In this document: in pieces, positions 43,866 to 56,522 of the stretch
Numbering within the stretch: the stretch's first letter is position 1
Layout: the number at the start of each line of letters is the position of its first letter
Assembly (NCBI GenBank): GCA_026225945.1
Contig: JAMJFZ010003746.1
Location: forward strand, 1,666,001-1,730,000
Reading direction: 5' to 3'
Length of the DNA: 64,000 nucleotides
Source of the DNA: Cricetomys ansorgei
Lineage: Eukaryota > Chordata > Mammalia > Rodentia > Nesomyidae
The notes under the pieces: model-generated
The model's input: the letters and a program-made list of their open reading frames with translations, nothing else
The model's database searches: none
What the model was told of the DNA's origin: nothing
Program-made: the position numbers and the translations under genes

Positions 43866-45598
43866 TATAAAATAGGTTTCCATAGGGATTTTCCAAACAT
43901 TCTGAATGTTAGTTGTCTCCCCAGCACTCCTCTGCCCTACTTCCATCCCTCTCCCCACTTATACTTCCCTCCCCATTATTTTCTATTTATGTCACCTGTG
44001 TTCTACTAAGCATCCCCCCCCTTAAAGTTTTTCCTCACCCCACAATGGGCCCTTTCTACTTTCTTGACTTCTGTAAGTACTCTAAACAAAACATCGAAAT
44101 CTAAAGATTTAGTGCTAAGATCCACGTATGAATGACAACACGCAACGTGTGTCTTTCTGGGTCTGGGTTACCTCACTCAGTATAATGCTTTCCAGTCCAT
44201 TTACTTGCTTGAATTTTTCTTTTTTCTTTACAGTTGAATAGAATTCTACATTTTAACTGCCCATTTATCAGTTGCTGGACATCTAGGCTGTTTGTGTGTC
44301 CTGGCTATGCACATGGATCGGCATGCCTTTCTGCATATGGGCGTACGGCAAGGAGGGCTCTCCAAGTCGGCTCTGCGGTTTCCCTCTAACCAGCAGTGAT
44401 GAGGATTCCCCTTCCCCTATGCTCACCAGCTCCTTTCCTCATTTATTTCCTTAATCTTCACCATTCTGACTGGGGTAAGGTAAAAAACTTCAAAGTAGTT
44501 TTAAATTTGAATTTCCCTCATAGCTAAGAATGATGAACACTTTTGGAAACATTTCTTAGCTATTTGTATTTCTTTTGAGAATCCTGTTCAGTTCCTCTTC
44601 TAGTTTTTAATTGAGTTGTCTGTTTTCTTGACATTTTGTTTTTTGGGTTTTTTTTTTGGTTTTGTCTTTGTTTTTTTAGTTCTTTGTATATTTTAGAAGC
44701 TAATCCTCTATCGGTTTTATAGCTAGTGAAGATCCCCCCCCCCCCGCATTCTGTTGGGTACCCCTCTGCAGTCAACAAACAGCTTGGTCCTTGGTATGGA
44801 AGCGTTTTAATTTCGTGAGGCCCCACTTGTTGGTTGATTGATGGTTCTGTGCGACTGAGGTCCTACTCGCAAAGCCGTTACCTGAGCCTTTATCCTGGGG
44901 TGCATACCCTTTCCTCTACGTGTGTCAGAGTTTCAGGCTTAACACCGAGATCTTTGACAGTTCATTTTTGTTCAGCGTGTTAGAGAAGGTTAGCCTTCGT
45001 TCTTCGACATGCAGATGTCCGGCTTCCTCAGCATGATTGTTAAAGATGTCATCTCTTCTCCACACACTATGGATTTTTTGGCATCTTTTTTTTCAAAAAC
45101 CAGGTAGCTAGGGTGTGTGCACGTGTGGGTGCCCATGTGGTGTGTGTGCGCTGTGCACGCGCCAGTACCATGCTGCTGCTGTCGTTTACTATGTCTCTCT
45201 AGGATGACTTGAATTTAAGAATGGCGATGCTGCCGATGGCTCTAGCTACGCTTGTGTCATTCAGGATTTTTTTTTTTTTTTTGGCTTTTTGTGTTTCTAT
45301 TTGAATTTGGGTTTTTTTTTTTGTTTCAGTTTCTGTGAAGAATTACATTGAACATTTAACTGGAGCTGCATTGAATCTGTAGATTGTTTTTGGCAGGATG
45401 GCCATCTTCGTGATATGAATTTTAAGAATCCGTGAGCATGGGAGAGCTTTCCACTTTCTACTGTCTCCCTCGGCTTCTTCAGCGTCTTAAAGTTTCGTTG
45501 TATGGCTTTTCACTTCCTTGGTCGGGCGTGCGCCAAGGCGTATTTTAGGCTATTGTGAACGGGATTGTTTCCCTGATTTTATTTTCAGTATGCCTTAT

Positions 45599-45815
45599 CT
45601 GGCTTTTTATTTTATATGTATGAGTGTTTCCCTTTGCGTGTGTATGTGCACCATATACATGTAGTGCCTGCAGAGGTCAGAAGAGGGCATCAGATCCCCC
45701 AGAACTGGAGTTACAGGTGATTGCTTGTGAGCCATCATGTGTGTGCTGGGAATAGAACCCAGGACCTCTGGAAGAACAGCCAGTGCTCTGAACTGCTGAG
45801 CCATCCCCCAGCCTC
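45599..45815 (-). mobile_element. B3/B2-type SINE inserted in L1, with target-site duplication
   Basis: The plus strand reads CAGAAGAGGGCATCAGATCC, GTGAGCCATCATGTGTGTGC and AACTGCTGAGCCATCCCCCA, a reverse B3. The duplication CAGTATGYCTTAT appears at 45586-45598 and 45816-45828 with one difference, and the L1 resumes after it. Confidence 0.94.
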
Positions 45816-46439
45816 CAGTATGTCTTATGCTCATCATTGCTATATAGGAAGGCTATTGGTTTTTGGTATGGTAGTTTTGTAAACTGTCATTTCGATAAAA
45901 GTGTTTATCAGCTCTAGCAGTTTCCTGGTGGCGTCTTTGGGGTCTCTCATGTGTAGAATCATCTTATCTGAAACTAGAGATACTTTGATTTCCTGTTTGC
46001 ATTCCTTTTACTTCCTTCTCTAGTTTATTGATGTAACTAGGATTTCAAGCACTATAGTGAGTAGGAGTGGTGAACGTGGACACCCTTGTCTTGTTTCTGA
46101 TCTTGGTGGGAATGTTTCAACTTTTCCCTCATTTAACACAATGAAAGCTATCAGTTTTTCATGAATACTTTCTATTATATTGGGACATGTTCTCTCTTTT
46201 CATAAAGGGAAATGTCTGATTTTTGTTAAAGGCCTTTCTCTGCAGCGATTGAAATGATCACATGACTTTCGTCCTTAAGTCCATTTACGTGGTGAATTAT
46301 AACTATTAATTTATTTTTGCTGAGCCATCCCTGCATCTCTGGCATGAAGCTAACTTGGTCATAGTGAATGATCTTTTGGGTTTGTTCTTGAATTCGATTT
46401 GCAAGTGTTCTATTGAGAAATTTGCATCCACAAAACACC

Positions 46440-48690
46440 ACCTGGGATTCCTCTTTGGCTTCACGTCTTGCTGCCTCCCACCGCAGTGTACTTCATGTCA
46501 GCCATATTGGCTTGCTGTACCAACCACACCCTCACTGCAGACTGCTCCAACTTCCCAGGTCCTCTGGCTGAGATTCATTTTCCTTTCATCCACACAATCT
46601 GCTTCCCCACACTCTTCAGCTGCGCACTGACACAGAGGCCTCCCTAATCACTCAGTTCGAAACTACAAACCGTCTTCAGCGCTTGCTTGTTCCCTCCCTG
46701 CTTTGCTTCTAAAACATTGATTACCAGCCAGTACACCATATGTTTACTTACTGATGTTGATTATTTTCCGGTTTTCCAGGATATATTTGTCTGTTCGCCT
46801 CCAATACCTTCACAGTGCCAAAGATATGGTAAGTCCTCCCTCCAAAATATCCAAATACGTGGATCAAACCTTTTGTGTGATTACATTACTGAAAGCTGCC
46901 AAGTCTGTTTTATTTTATTTCTTATGGTAGTTATTCTTAAATTGGAGTTCGAATGTTTGCATTATTATTATGTTTTTGCATCAAGAAATCTACTTAGCAG
47001 CTGCATTTGCGTCTGTCCAAAATGATGGCGCTCTCTTGCCAACCTCCCTCATTTCTCCTTTGCAGCTTCCTCCCACGCTGCAGTGACCTGGGTCCGGGAT
47101 TTAAATTTCCTCCCTCATTCATTCACATCGTCTCCTTTCATTCAGCTGATATTTACAGAATATCTGCCGACTTTCAGAGTTGTTTTAGCAATTAAAAACG
47201 ACTTAAATACCACGTGTTACACAGCGGTACCCAGTTATCACCGTCGTACTGCTGAATCTGCTCATCCTCACCGAGAAGCTGACTATATAAACAGTGGTCG
47301 GCCCATAAATATAAAATAGAACTCTGGCCCACAATCAGAAGCAACCAGCCCAGGACATCACACTCGTAAGTAACTTATGTTGTAAGTTTTCCAGAAAGCC
47401 AGCCTTCTCTCTAGTGACAATCTAGGGAGCAGCTAAAAATGATAGTGGTAATTGACACCCTAAAAGCAGACCTTGACCAATAACTGACAAATTTACTAAC
47501 CACCTCCCCACACCCCAGGAGCAGCCAGATAAAGCCCAATTTTCTCCCCCACCACCAATCACACATACCTGTCTCTAGCCAGCTGCTTCCAGTCTCCCCG
47601 GAACACACTGGAAAGATGTAACTGCCCCCTCTGCCCGGCTCAAAGTCTCTGAGAAACACAGATGATGGTAGTGGCCATCTCCTGTGTAGTAGCAAACTCT
47701 AAGTAAAGAGGCCTTTTTTATAAAGAGGCTTTGCTTTCTCACTTAGTTTCTCTTTGTTCAATTTCAGAACAATGAGTGCAAATCTGTGTGTGTTGCTGTG
47801 TCTCCAACTCAGGGTCTTCTGCACAGCAGACAAATGCGCTACCGCTGAGCCCAACGTGTGTAGCTTTTGTCTCTAAGAGGAGCTGCATTAACTGAGTAGA
47901 GGGGAAGAAGATTGATGAAGCATAGACACTGGTGATCGATGGAGCTGGTGATGGTACACAGGCACTCATTCTATTGCTCTTTTTCTTGCCCATATATGTC
48001 TGATTTCCCCCAATAATAAATATTAAAAATTATATTTCTCTTACTTTACGTTGTCCACTGGTAGCCATTCTTTCGTTTTGCTGGAACTGATTCACTTCTG
48101 CAATTGAAAGGGAGGGACTGAATGTCTCTTGTGCTGGTCTGCTTTAGGTGCCAGGGCAGTGAGCAGGATAGAAAATGTCTGTTAGGAGCTAGTACCAGTG
48201 ATTGCTGTTACCGTCATTATGGCATGCTCTCTTTTTGTTTAACTAGATTCATCTTCCGTTTCCAAATTACAGACGAGAAGTAAGCTGCTTTAATAATGTG
48301 AAACTTGGTGATTTTATTTAAAAGGAAAGGAAAGAGATGAGCAGATATAGTTCGAGGTAGGACCTATACCTAGCGTGGGTGAGACTGTAGGTTTTACCTC
48401 TGACGTAGCAATAAATTAATGTGACTAAATAAATAAAACACAAAGGAAATTTTACAGATCAAGTTGAGCAACAATGGAAGAGCTGACGGTTAGGCAAAGC
48501 ATCCATCACCCACACTGCTTGCAGAACCAGTGTCCCTCTGACCAGCGTGGGGATCCGGCACAGGAGGGCCCCAAGTGTCTACTGGGGCACGTGGTGACAG
48601 GGGCTGCCCATTAATCTATCTCAGTTTGGGCCTATAATCTTCTTGACCCCTGGGTCTCCTCCTATTCCTGACCTCTCCCATTTTTCTTCT
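46440..48690. other. Intergenic sequence with old repeat traces
   Basis: There is no supported gene. A TTCATTCACATCG / CAGCTGATATTTACAGAATA stretch at about 47.1 kb may be an ancient SINE or L2 remnant. An ID/B4 fragment lies at 47.8 kb. Confidence 0.4.
47785..47860 (-). mobile_element. ID/B4-type SINE fragment
   Basis: On the plus strand, CCAACTCAGGGTCTTCTGCA and GCGCTACCGCTGAGCCCAAC are the reverse of the tRNA-derived head of B4/ID elements. Confidence 0.75.
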
Positions 48691-48840
48691 TCTAAAATGA
48701 CCAAAAGAAATACAACTTGCCATTTAGGTGAGAAAAAAAATTCATCTCCCCATCAAAAAATCAATTAGGCAGTGGGGAATTTTATTAGTCAATCATGTAA
48801 AAGTAATTAAAAGTATTGATTGATGGGAGTGGCTGTGGTT
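48690..48840. promoter_or_regulatory. Candidate conserved noncoding block about 31 kb upstream of RET
   Basis: This is AT-rich, repeat-free sequence with homeodomain-type cores: AAAAAATCAATTAGGCAGTG, TTTTATTAGTCAATCATG and AAGTAATTAAAAGTATTGATTG. It is flanked by GC-richer sequence on both sides. Only composition supports this call. Confidence 0.25.
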
Positions 48841-48984
48841 GAGAGCTGCTGCTGTCCCAGCAGAGGGTGGGCAGACAGACGTGGACCACTGGGGAGAAAC
48901 TGAGAATCTGTGCTTTTAAATCATTCCCCAGTGTGCCTCTTCCAAGGTGAAGTGGGGACACTGGGCTCAGCTGATTCTGGAGCC

Positions 48985-49085
48985 TTTTTCTCATGTGAAA
49001 AGTTAGCCCTACACGCATAGAGTTCTCATGTGGATTGAATGAGACGGAGTGCAGAGTGAGCAGCTCAGTGTCTGCTCATGGAGGT
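48985..49085 (+). mobile_element. MIR fragment
   Basis: The segments ATAGAGTTCTCATGTGGATTGAATGAGA and AGTGAGCAGCTCAGTGTCTG correspond to the MIR 3' half. Confidence 0.5.
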
Positions 49086-49720
49086 GTGGCTGTGTTCCAG
49101 GGGAACAGGGACTCTGGCTTCCAGGTCTAGCTTTGTCTGAGACCTCAGGCTGGGTGGGATAGATGGCCATTTGTGCCCTGTGTCCCTCAGGGTAGGGACT
49201 CTCCCAGGGGAGAGTTCCACATGAAAGGGATGGTGTCATAGCTCAAGTTGGCTTTGCTCAGCACAGGGTCAGAAAACAAACAGAACCCCAATATACCGAC
49301 ACTGTTAGGTCTTGCTGCTAACAATCCTGGCCCTTGAAGCTTAGCAGCTTGACTAACAAAGTAGATTTCGCCCCTGAAACTGCAGGTTGGACTGGGTGTG
49401 GTGGGGAACCAGCTGTCTCTGCTCTTTCTACACAAGCAGATCGGGGAATGCATTTTTGCTGTTCCTCTCCAGGAACCCTGAGCTTCCTCACAGCATGGTG
49501 GCTAGGCTCCAAGGGTGGACCTCTTGAATAAGAGAGACCAGGGGAAATTAATGTCCTTATCTGACCTAGCCTCTGATCCCATTCAGAATTGCTTCCTTCC
49601 ACATATTTCTGGTCACTCAGACAGTGACAGGACTCTGTCCTACCTCTGGACCCTCCTGTGACTATGAAGTTCACCATTGACTTTGGACTTTGGTCCTAGT
49701 TCCTGGCCCACTTGCTGTGT

Positions 49721-50235
49721 CAGTTACTTTTTAGTGTCGTGACCCCAATACCTGGCAGAACAACTTAAGGAGGCATATTTTGGCCCATGGTTTCAGCACA
49801 TGGGCACTGGACACCATGGTTCTGGGCCCATAGGAAGGCAGAACAATATGTCGACAGAAGCTACTCATCTTATGGCAGAGAGAACACTGAGAGGGTGAGA
49901 CAGGAAGGACCTAGGGATGATATATTCCTAAGGGCCCATGTCCAGTTACCTACTTATTTCTTCTTAGCCACATTCTGAGTGTGGCTAGAACTGGATCTGT
50001 CCTGGTCAGGAGGAATGTGGGTGCTTACGGCTTACTGCTTCTTAATTCCAAACCTTAATGAATCAAGATACCTAGATCCTCAGGTCTATTTGCTCCATGA
50101 GCCTCAACACTCACCTCCAAACCCAGACCCACAATCAGGCATGGGGGAACATGTACTTCCCCATGGCTTAGCAGGTGTCTCCAACCCAAGTTCTGTAATT
50201 GGACCTCCCTATCACAGAGGTTATGAAACTAAAAG
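49721..50235 (-). repeat. Common muroid interspersed repeat, copy 6
   Basis: It begins GTCAGTTACTTTTTAGTGTC, then GAACAACTTAAGGAGGCATA, the reverse-orientation start of the family. Its later part (GACCCACAATCAGGCATGGG) is divergent. Confidence 0.5.
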
Positions 50236-50380
50236 AAGATGATGCTCAAAGAAGGTAGGCCTCTGAGCAGTGTGTGGGAGGCTGTCCAGGAGTGTCTGCT
50301 ATCATCCGCCCACTCTGTTACTTTATCTAATGGTCTTCAGGAGGGAACACTTATCTGATGTGACCTTAGTCCCTGTGGTG

Positions 50381-50737
50381 GTTTGAATTATAATGGCCCC
50401 AATAGGCTCATATGTTTGAACACTTAGTCCCCAGTTGGTGGGACTGTTTGGGAAGATGTGGCCTTTCTGGAGAAGGTGCATCATTGGGTGTGGCCCTTGA
50501 GGTTTCAAAGCCCACACTATTCCAGTTAGCTCTTTCTCTTTGCTTCATACTTGTGGATCAGGATGTAAGCTCTCAGGTACTGCTTCAGTGCCATACCAGC
50601 CTGCCTGTTTCCATGTTCTCTGCCATGTGGTGATGGACTAACGCTCTGGAACTATAAGCCCCCAATAAACTCTTTCTTCTATAAGTTTCCTTGGTCATGG
50701 TGTTTTGTCACAATAGAAAAGTAGCTAAGACAGTCCC
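50381..50737 (+). repeat. Common muroid interspersed repeat, copy 7
   Basis: It starts GGTTTGAATTATAATGGCCC and CAGTTGGTGGGACTGTTTGG and ends CCTTGGTCATGGTGTTTTGTC then AAGTAGCTAAGACAG. This is one of the better-preserved sense copies in the window. Confidence 0.78.
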
Positions 50738-50739
50738 TT

Positions 50740-52690
50740 AGAGACTTGGAATAGGACACACTACAGAATTGGAGAATTAAGATTGGGTATCTGCTCCTTC
50801 TTTCCTGGGGCCCCTGTATCTCTGGTTTCATCATTGTGACCCTAAATGCTCTCATATTGAGAGATCTTGTACCTGCTTTCTGGTATGATTTTTCCTAAGT
50901 CACCTCTAGGGTTGTATGCAGGCTGTTCGTGCTCTTGCTATTTGTTTAGACTGGCTGACATTTCCACAGTCTTTTATTAAAGAAAATATCCTGGGGAGAA
51001 GGCAGGATGTTTGCACAGAGCTTATGCCCTCTGCCTCTGGCCCCCAGTGGCCTTGAGCATGTGGGTAGGGAGCAGAGACTTTGTCAGAAACCTGTGGTAG
51101 CTTGGGCTAACAAAAGATGTGGCTTCTGTCTTCCTCTTCTGTCTTGAAAAGAGAAGTGGGCAGCTGTACTGCTTCTCCAGATGCAGAGACATGAAAAACC
51201 CCTCGCCCCTGGCGAAAGACCCCAGAGGTCTCTATTTGGTTCTGAACTTGGTTGCAAGGAGGCAATGCAGAGAGTACGTTGAGACCCGCCCCATCCTAGA
51301 GCTTTGGTTCCAAAGCAGAAGCTCAGGGCAGCTGGGCTGAGCATCCAGCTCCGGCGAAGAGGCTAGGGATTAGTCTCTCCTGGGCACTGCTGTTCTGAGC
51401 CCTTCCTTCCCCTTCATGGCTCTGTATCAACTTCTGCACCCTGGCGGCCAGTGAGGCTGGTGGTTGTGGATAGATGCCGTTTTGAACTGACAATCTTAAT
51501 TCTTGTTTGGGATCCATCTTATCTACATCTTTCCTCAAGTATCTTTGAACAGACTCATCTGGCCTCTCTGCCCTCGGAGGAATGCCTATGTTCAAGCCCT
51601 TTACCATTACTTACAGAGGTCTTGTGTGGACTGCTCACCTCCCTCAGCCGTCATATACACTCTTCTGAAGAAGGGTGACCGTGTTCAGCTCTCTTGACCC
51701 TCACAGAAGCTTTTCTGAGGAAGACTCATTCTGTTCAGGTTCTTCCTACACTTGCCTCATCCCCAGAATGAGACCATGGAGTCACTGTCACATCCTTTGG
51801 AGGCTGGGTCCCCAGTCACAGAGTGACCTAGAGAGAACCCAGACATCATTACAGGCTGCATGCTGCCAGGGCGGCCTCCTGTATGGATGGTCCAGGGAGT
51901 ATGCCATGTACCTGGAGCCTCCCAAGGCAGCCAGCCAGGCATCTTCATTTCTTCACTGTGCCTGTCAAGCAGTGGAGACCAGGTTTGGAATCAGACCTGA
52001 CACAGAAGTGGAGAGGATACCTAATGGGGCAGTCCTGGAGAAAAGAAAGGTCATCTCAGCTTATCCGTCTTGCTTGGCCTCCGCACAAAAAGCCAAAGAT
52101 TGTGGCTGATTTGGCCTTAATTAAATCTCACCACAGGCCTGGCATATGCACTGAGGGAAATTGATGGGCTCAAGCAGTATCCTTGCATGTCTGTGTGAAC
52201 ACCCCTACAGACCCTCCATTCTAGCTCTCACCAGCAATGAACAGAGACCGTCTCCATTTAGCAAGGCTTGTGTTGGGCCTGATCGCTCTCAGGATCTCTC
52301 AGCACCATGCATGGCCATGAGAGGGATGTCTACAGATATAGGAGCCCCCAACCATTCAGGGCCACCCCTACCTCTTTCCAGAGAGTGAAGGCAGTGGGGC
52401 CCCCAGGGGTTGTGGTCAAGGGATGGCAGATGGGGAAGGAGGCATGCACCAGATGAGCAACCCACCTCACCCTTCTCTTCTTGGGTTCTTTCCATACAGA
52501 ACCACAGAAGTCCCTGGAACAAGGGAGAAGTGGGATAGGTGACAGAGTGGCAGGTCTGGTGACCTTCTTGGAGCACCACCCAATGTGCCTAGGGAGTCAC
52601 GCCTCCCTGCCTAGCTGAGACCCGAGGAGCTCTCTATGAGTAAGGTCTGAGAGTCAGGAGGGAAAAGATCCAAGGACACATACCTGGGTA
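50740..52690. other. Intergenic sequence, nothing supported
   Basis: Unique sequence with open frames of up to 144 codons but no recognisable protein motif, splice structure or codon bias that I can defend. Confidence 0.45.
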
Positions 52691-52699
52691 GGGGCTTCC

Positions 52700-52995
52700 T
52701 TTTTAAATTTTTAAATTTGTTTTAAATATTGAGAACAATTTTATTAGAGTTTGAGAAGAAGCAACAGAGCAGGCAAGCTGTAAATCTCAGGCAGCTGCTT
52801 GGAGGAAAAGAGGAAGAAGGTCATGCCTTCAAGAAAGCAGTCAGGCTGGCTCAGTAGTGGAGGTTGGAAGCACTGCATGGCAGAGGCGGCCGGGGGTGGG
52901 GGGGAAGCCAGATTGGGTAACTTCAGAGAGTAAGTGGGAAAGGCCAAAGTGTCAGGGAAAGCATGCTTAAGCTTCTTCTTGCCAGTATCCAAAAG
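52700..52995 (-). pseudogene. Possible processed (retroposed) 3' end, source unknown
   Basis: On the minus strand an open stretch of 82 codons ends in CAAACTCTAATAAAATTGTTC followed by A/T-rich sequence. An AATAAA signal just after a frame end, with an A-rich tail, is the usual look of a retroposed mRNA 3' end. I do not recognise the product. It could equally be a chance arrangement. Confidence 0.25.
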
Positions 52996-53057
52996 AAGAA
53001 GAAATAGAAAGAATGAAAAGAAGTTATTTTTTTTTTAATGAGTTAACACCTCAAAGA

Positions 53058-53230
53058 TAAGTCTCAGCAATTCCCTGAAGCTTACAAGACTCACAAGGTC
53101 TCCCTGGCCCCCCGCCACAAGGTTGCATAAGCAATAAGGACTGCTGGGAAAAGAGAAGACCCTCTTATCTGTTGAGCTGCCTGCACATTACACAGAGAGC
53201 TCCAGTACTATAGGTTTCATGAATCACAGG
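53058..53230 (-). repeat. Muroid interspersed repeat, reverse copy (arm of inverted pair)
   Basis: Its reverse complement matches 53650-53815, including AGCAGTCCTTATTGCTTATG and TTGTGAGTCTTGTAAGCTTC without change. Identity over the whole arm is roughly 75-80% by eye. It is probably a truncated copy of the element at 53.46-53.82 kb. Confidence 0.75.
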
Positions 53231-53459
53231 CTCCACAGTGCTACATCTGCAAGCGGCTGCATGCAACAAGTCTTTCTCGTGTCCTGTTTGCCTCTCTAGC
53301 CAGTCTTCTGCCTTAGGCTCTCCTGATCCCTCTCTCCTCACTTGTCTTGTTCTCTCTTAGTCTCATTTCAAATGTCCTCTCTCTAGAAGGCTTCCCTAGA
53401 GAAACCGTCCTTTCTCCCGCCTACTCCTTTACATTGTGTGATATTTTTCCTAGGGAGAT

Positions 53460-53818
53460 GTGAACAAACACCTCCTCACCATAGACAGAACACTGACAAC
53501 AGACCAAAGACACAGCTCTACCCAAGTCCAGTTTGGTGAACCAATGAGTATATTGGAGATACTCATAAAAGCATGGGGGAGGAGTTTCTTGCAGGAGTAT
53601 GAACAACTCAAAGGTGATGCATCACTGAGAAGCCCACTACAACATGGGTAATGATTCATGAAAGCTATAGTCTTGGATCTCTCTGTATAACTTGCAGGCA
53701 GCTTGACAGATTGGAGTGTCTCCTCTCTTCTCAGCAGTCCTTATTGCTTATGCAACCTTGGAAGAAGGAGAGAACTTGTGAGTCTTGTAAGCTTCAGGGA
53801 ACTGCTGAGACTTGTTTA
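53460..53818 (+). repeat. Muroid interspersed repeat, forward copy (arm of inverted pair)
   Basis: It includes CCAAGTCCAGTTTGGTGAAC and AATGAGTATATTGGAGATAC, then GCAGGCAGCTTGACAGATTG, words of a frequent rodent repeat, probably LTR-like, whose name I cannot confirm. The last 165 bp pair with 53058-53230 in inverted orientation. Confidence 0.65.
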
Positions 53819-53829
53819 GTTCTTAAGCC

Positions 53830-56520
53830 TTAATGACCTCGAGGGAATATTTCAAGCTAGAACTTGATGATTCTTAAAGAACATCCCCCAGGATAAAAAT
53901 GTTTGCATTTGACGGATATCATCTTGTGAACTTGCTTGTTCTCAATTGTGTCACATACCTGAATATCACTGGGTTGGTACTTCATCTCATCTCACTCAGC
54001 AGGCTGGCTGATATTTGAGGGCAAGGATGATCCTGTTAATGGACTCTATTTCTTGTACTATGTGCCTTTACAGTCAGAGGATTCTTCCCATCACCATGAG
54101 GGTTACTGCTCAGACTCACTTTACAGATACTGGCCTCAGAATGGGCCATCCCTGGGCCAGTTGCCCATGATACCTGGCTGTCCTCCAGCTGTGGTGAACA
54201 TCTGCAGCAGCTGCGCCTGGCTTATAGCTCCACCACATGTGCTCTGTCTCAAACCCTCCACTAGGGACATTCAGGATGATGTGAGATCCACACTACAGTT
54301 TCCTGTGATGTAATTAGCTCCCAGGAGCCTAGGGAGATGGAGGCTCCTGCAGATGTGTGTATACAACTGTGCAACTTCTCACCAGGGACCTCAAGTCTTC
54401 ACAGAGATTACCAGAACTAGTTCTGCTCTTTTAAAGAGACAGTATCATAGGCTGTCTTAGTGCTGTGGGAATTCCAAGGCTCAACTTCTAGAGGCATGAC
54501 CTGAACCAGTAGATTGAGCTACTACACTAGGGTCTCAGGCATACTTCAAAGTAAAAGTATTGGAGTAATGTACCCTGTTTTCAGATTCTTGGTGGTACTG
54601 GAGCTCTAGGATGAAAGCCTCTAGTCCAGCAGCTCCGTCAGGCAAGCAGAGCTGTATGCCCAGGAACCAATTAAATAGAGGAGCCTCAGCGAAGAGTGGG
54701 AGATTTAATCAATGTGTGGATTCAGAAGAACAAACAAAGGAGCCCAGTGACCTTGGGTTCATCTACAAGATACTGACACGAGCTTCAGCCTAGAGGGGTG
54801 ATTGGAGTGAGTGACAAGGTATATGTGTAATGACTCAGTTCTGGTGAAGGTGGGGTCTGGTTGATCATTGTCTCAGTTCTAACTCTGCAGCCTGTAGAAT
54901 TCCTTAGTTCTTGAGGGACTATGCTGGTTCTCATGATTACTAGGATCTAGGGTACAATCTCATCAACACGAATATTTGTCTTTGTCTGAGCGAAGGACAC
55001 TTTTGGTCTGTCCTGAGACTCTTTGCTAGTCTTAGGATCCAAGGTTTTTGCAAATTTAGGACAATGAACTTTAGCTACTGTTTGGAAGAAGACACTGGAA
55101 AAGCTTAGGGCAAGGTACCTTACTCTTTGTGTGTGAGATATGCTAGTGTCATTGGGTTTGGGGTAGAAATTCCTTGAGTTACTAACACGCCTACACACAA
55201 AGCTGACCCGAAGTAAAAGAGACGTGACGAGTGAAGACACGCCAAGCTTTATCTCACTCTAGTTACTTACGGGCCTGTAAGTGAGGAACTGATTTTTTAA
55301 AGCACTTTCTAAGTTACTTGATATAACAGTGCGGACTGAAATGTATCGCACGTGCTCAGAGCAGGGCCACTCAGAGTGATCTCAGAGGTGGGGTCACTGA
55401 AGAGCAGGGTGCGACCCATGTGGCAGGGACGGATGGAGAGGAGGAGACCGGAAGTTCAGCTGTGTAGCTGGAGAGCAGGAGCTAAGGTAAAGGTAGGCAG
55501 GAACAGCCATGAGCAACTTCTCAGTGAGATACCCTGGCTGGCAGCCAGAACAGTCGCAGCTTGCTGAAGGACTGTCCACTCTGTGGAGGGATCTTAGACA
55601 AGTAGGAGACCTCCATAGGGTGGCCTTCTCTGTCCTGGCTCATTAGGTCCTGTGAAGCCTACCTGGAAGCAAGAGTTAGAGACGGTAGCTCTTCACATTG
55701 ATCTGAGCCATGCTCAGGTCCGGGCTGTTGACATGGCCGCAACTGAGGGATATGACTTCTACCCCAGAGCTTCTCCTGCCCAGGGAGCATAGGAGATGCA
55801 AATGTGCAGGGGCCCACGTGTACTCTGGAAGCTAGAGAGGAACAGGCACTTCAGATCCCTCACTACTGATACAGGGACTGGGCACCAGCCGCCCCTTTAT
55901 AGTTCTTGGACAGGCCTCTTGGGGCTACTGAGGTTTGGCCAGGACAGTACCACTACCTCCTCCAGGCAGCTCAGCACGGGTACAGATGTCAGGGGCCCCA
56001 TGCATCCCCAAGCTGCCTCGATCCTCTTCTGTACCCAGCAGGAAAGGCTCTCTCACTACCTCGTGCAGCCCGGTGCCTGCCTGTCAAGTGTCCTGCCAGA
56101 ATGTCACCTGCCCTACCTCACCTCAGGGCCACACGAAGTCCTAGTAGCAGTGTACTGTGAAAGGATCATGGAGGCAAAGGGATAAAAACAATACAACTCA
56201 GTGAGATCGGGTTGTCATGTTGCCCTCCATGTCCTCGTGATGCTGACTATGGCTTTGGATTGAGATGGCATCTCTCGGCAGTGAGTCTGGGGAACGGCTT
56301 GTTCTCTTACACATGGGGGACCAAACACCGAGCTCTCAGCTTCTCAGTCTGCACTGACAGGCCCTTGTTGGGCTGTGGCTGGGGCCTAGGGCCAAGCCTC
56401 TCTGACACAGTGTCTCCTTCTCTGAAACATGGCGGCCTCCCAAAGCTGCTTTCCATTCTGAGTTTTTCTTGCCTTCTCAAAGGGTCGTTCCAAGCTGAAA
56501 AAAGCCCACGGGATGACACG
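53830..56520. other. Intergenic sequence, nothing supported
   Basis: I see no gene, SINE or clear L1 here. Confidence 0.45.
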
Positions 56521-56522
56521 GA

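Larger units (their letters stand above)
42660..46438 (-). mobile_element. L1, antisense, about 3.8 kb, 5'-truncated and broken
   Basis: From 42,660 the plus strand reads the reverse of an L1 3' UTR, then ORF2 from about 44.1 kb (ATAATGCTTTCCAGTCCATT, GCAGTGTACC-like words) to about 46.44 kb. A minus-strand frame at 46226-46441 carries RIQEQTQKIIHYDQVSFMPE and MQGWLSKNK, the reverse-transcriptase segment usually written FIPGMQGW. The copy is riddled with stops and ends within the RT, so it cannot move. A CA tract and a B3 SINE lie inside it. Confidence 0.88.

Noticed and set aside
46226..46441. Open frame resembling reverse transcriptase
   Set aside because: It is a remnant of L1 ORF2 in a truncated, stop-ridden copy, not a separate gene.
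51323..51607. Minus-strand 94-codon frame with protein-like composition
   Set aside because: I recognise no family, no splice sites are evident and nothing else supports it.
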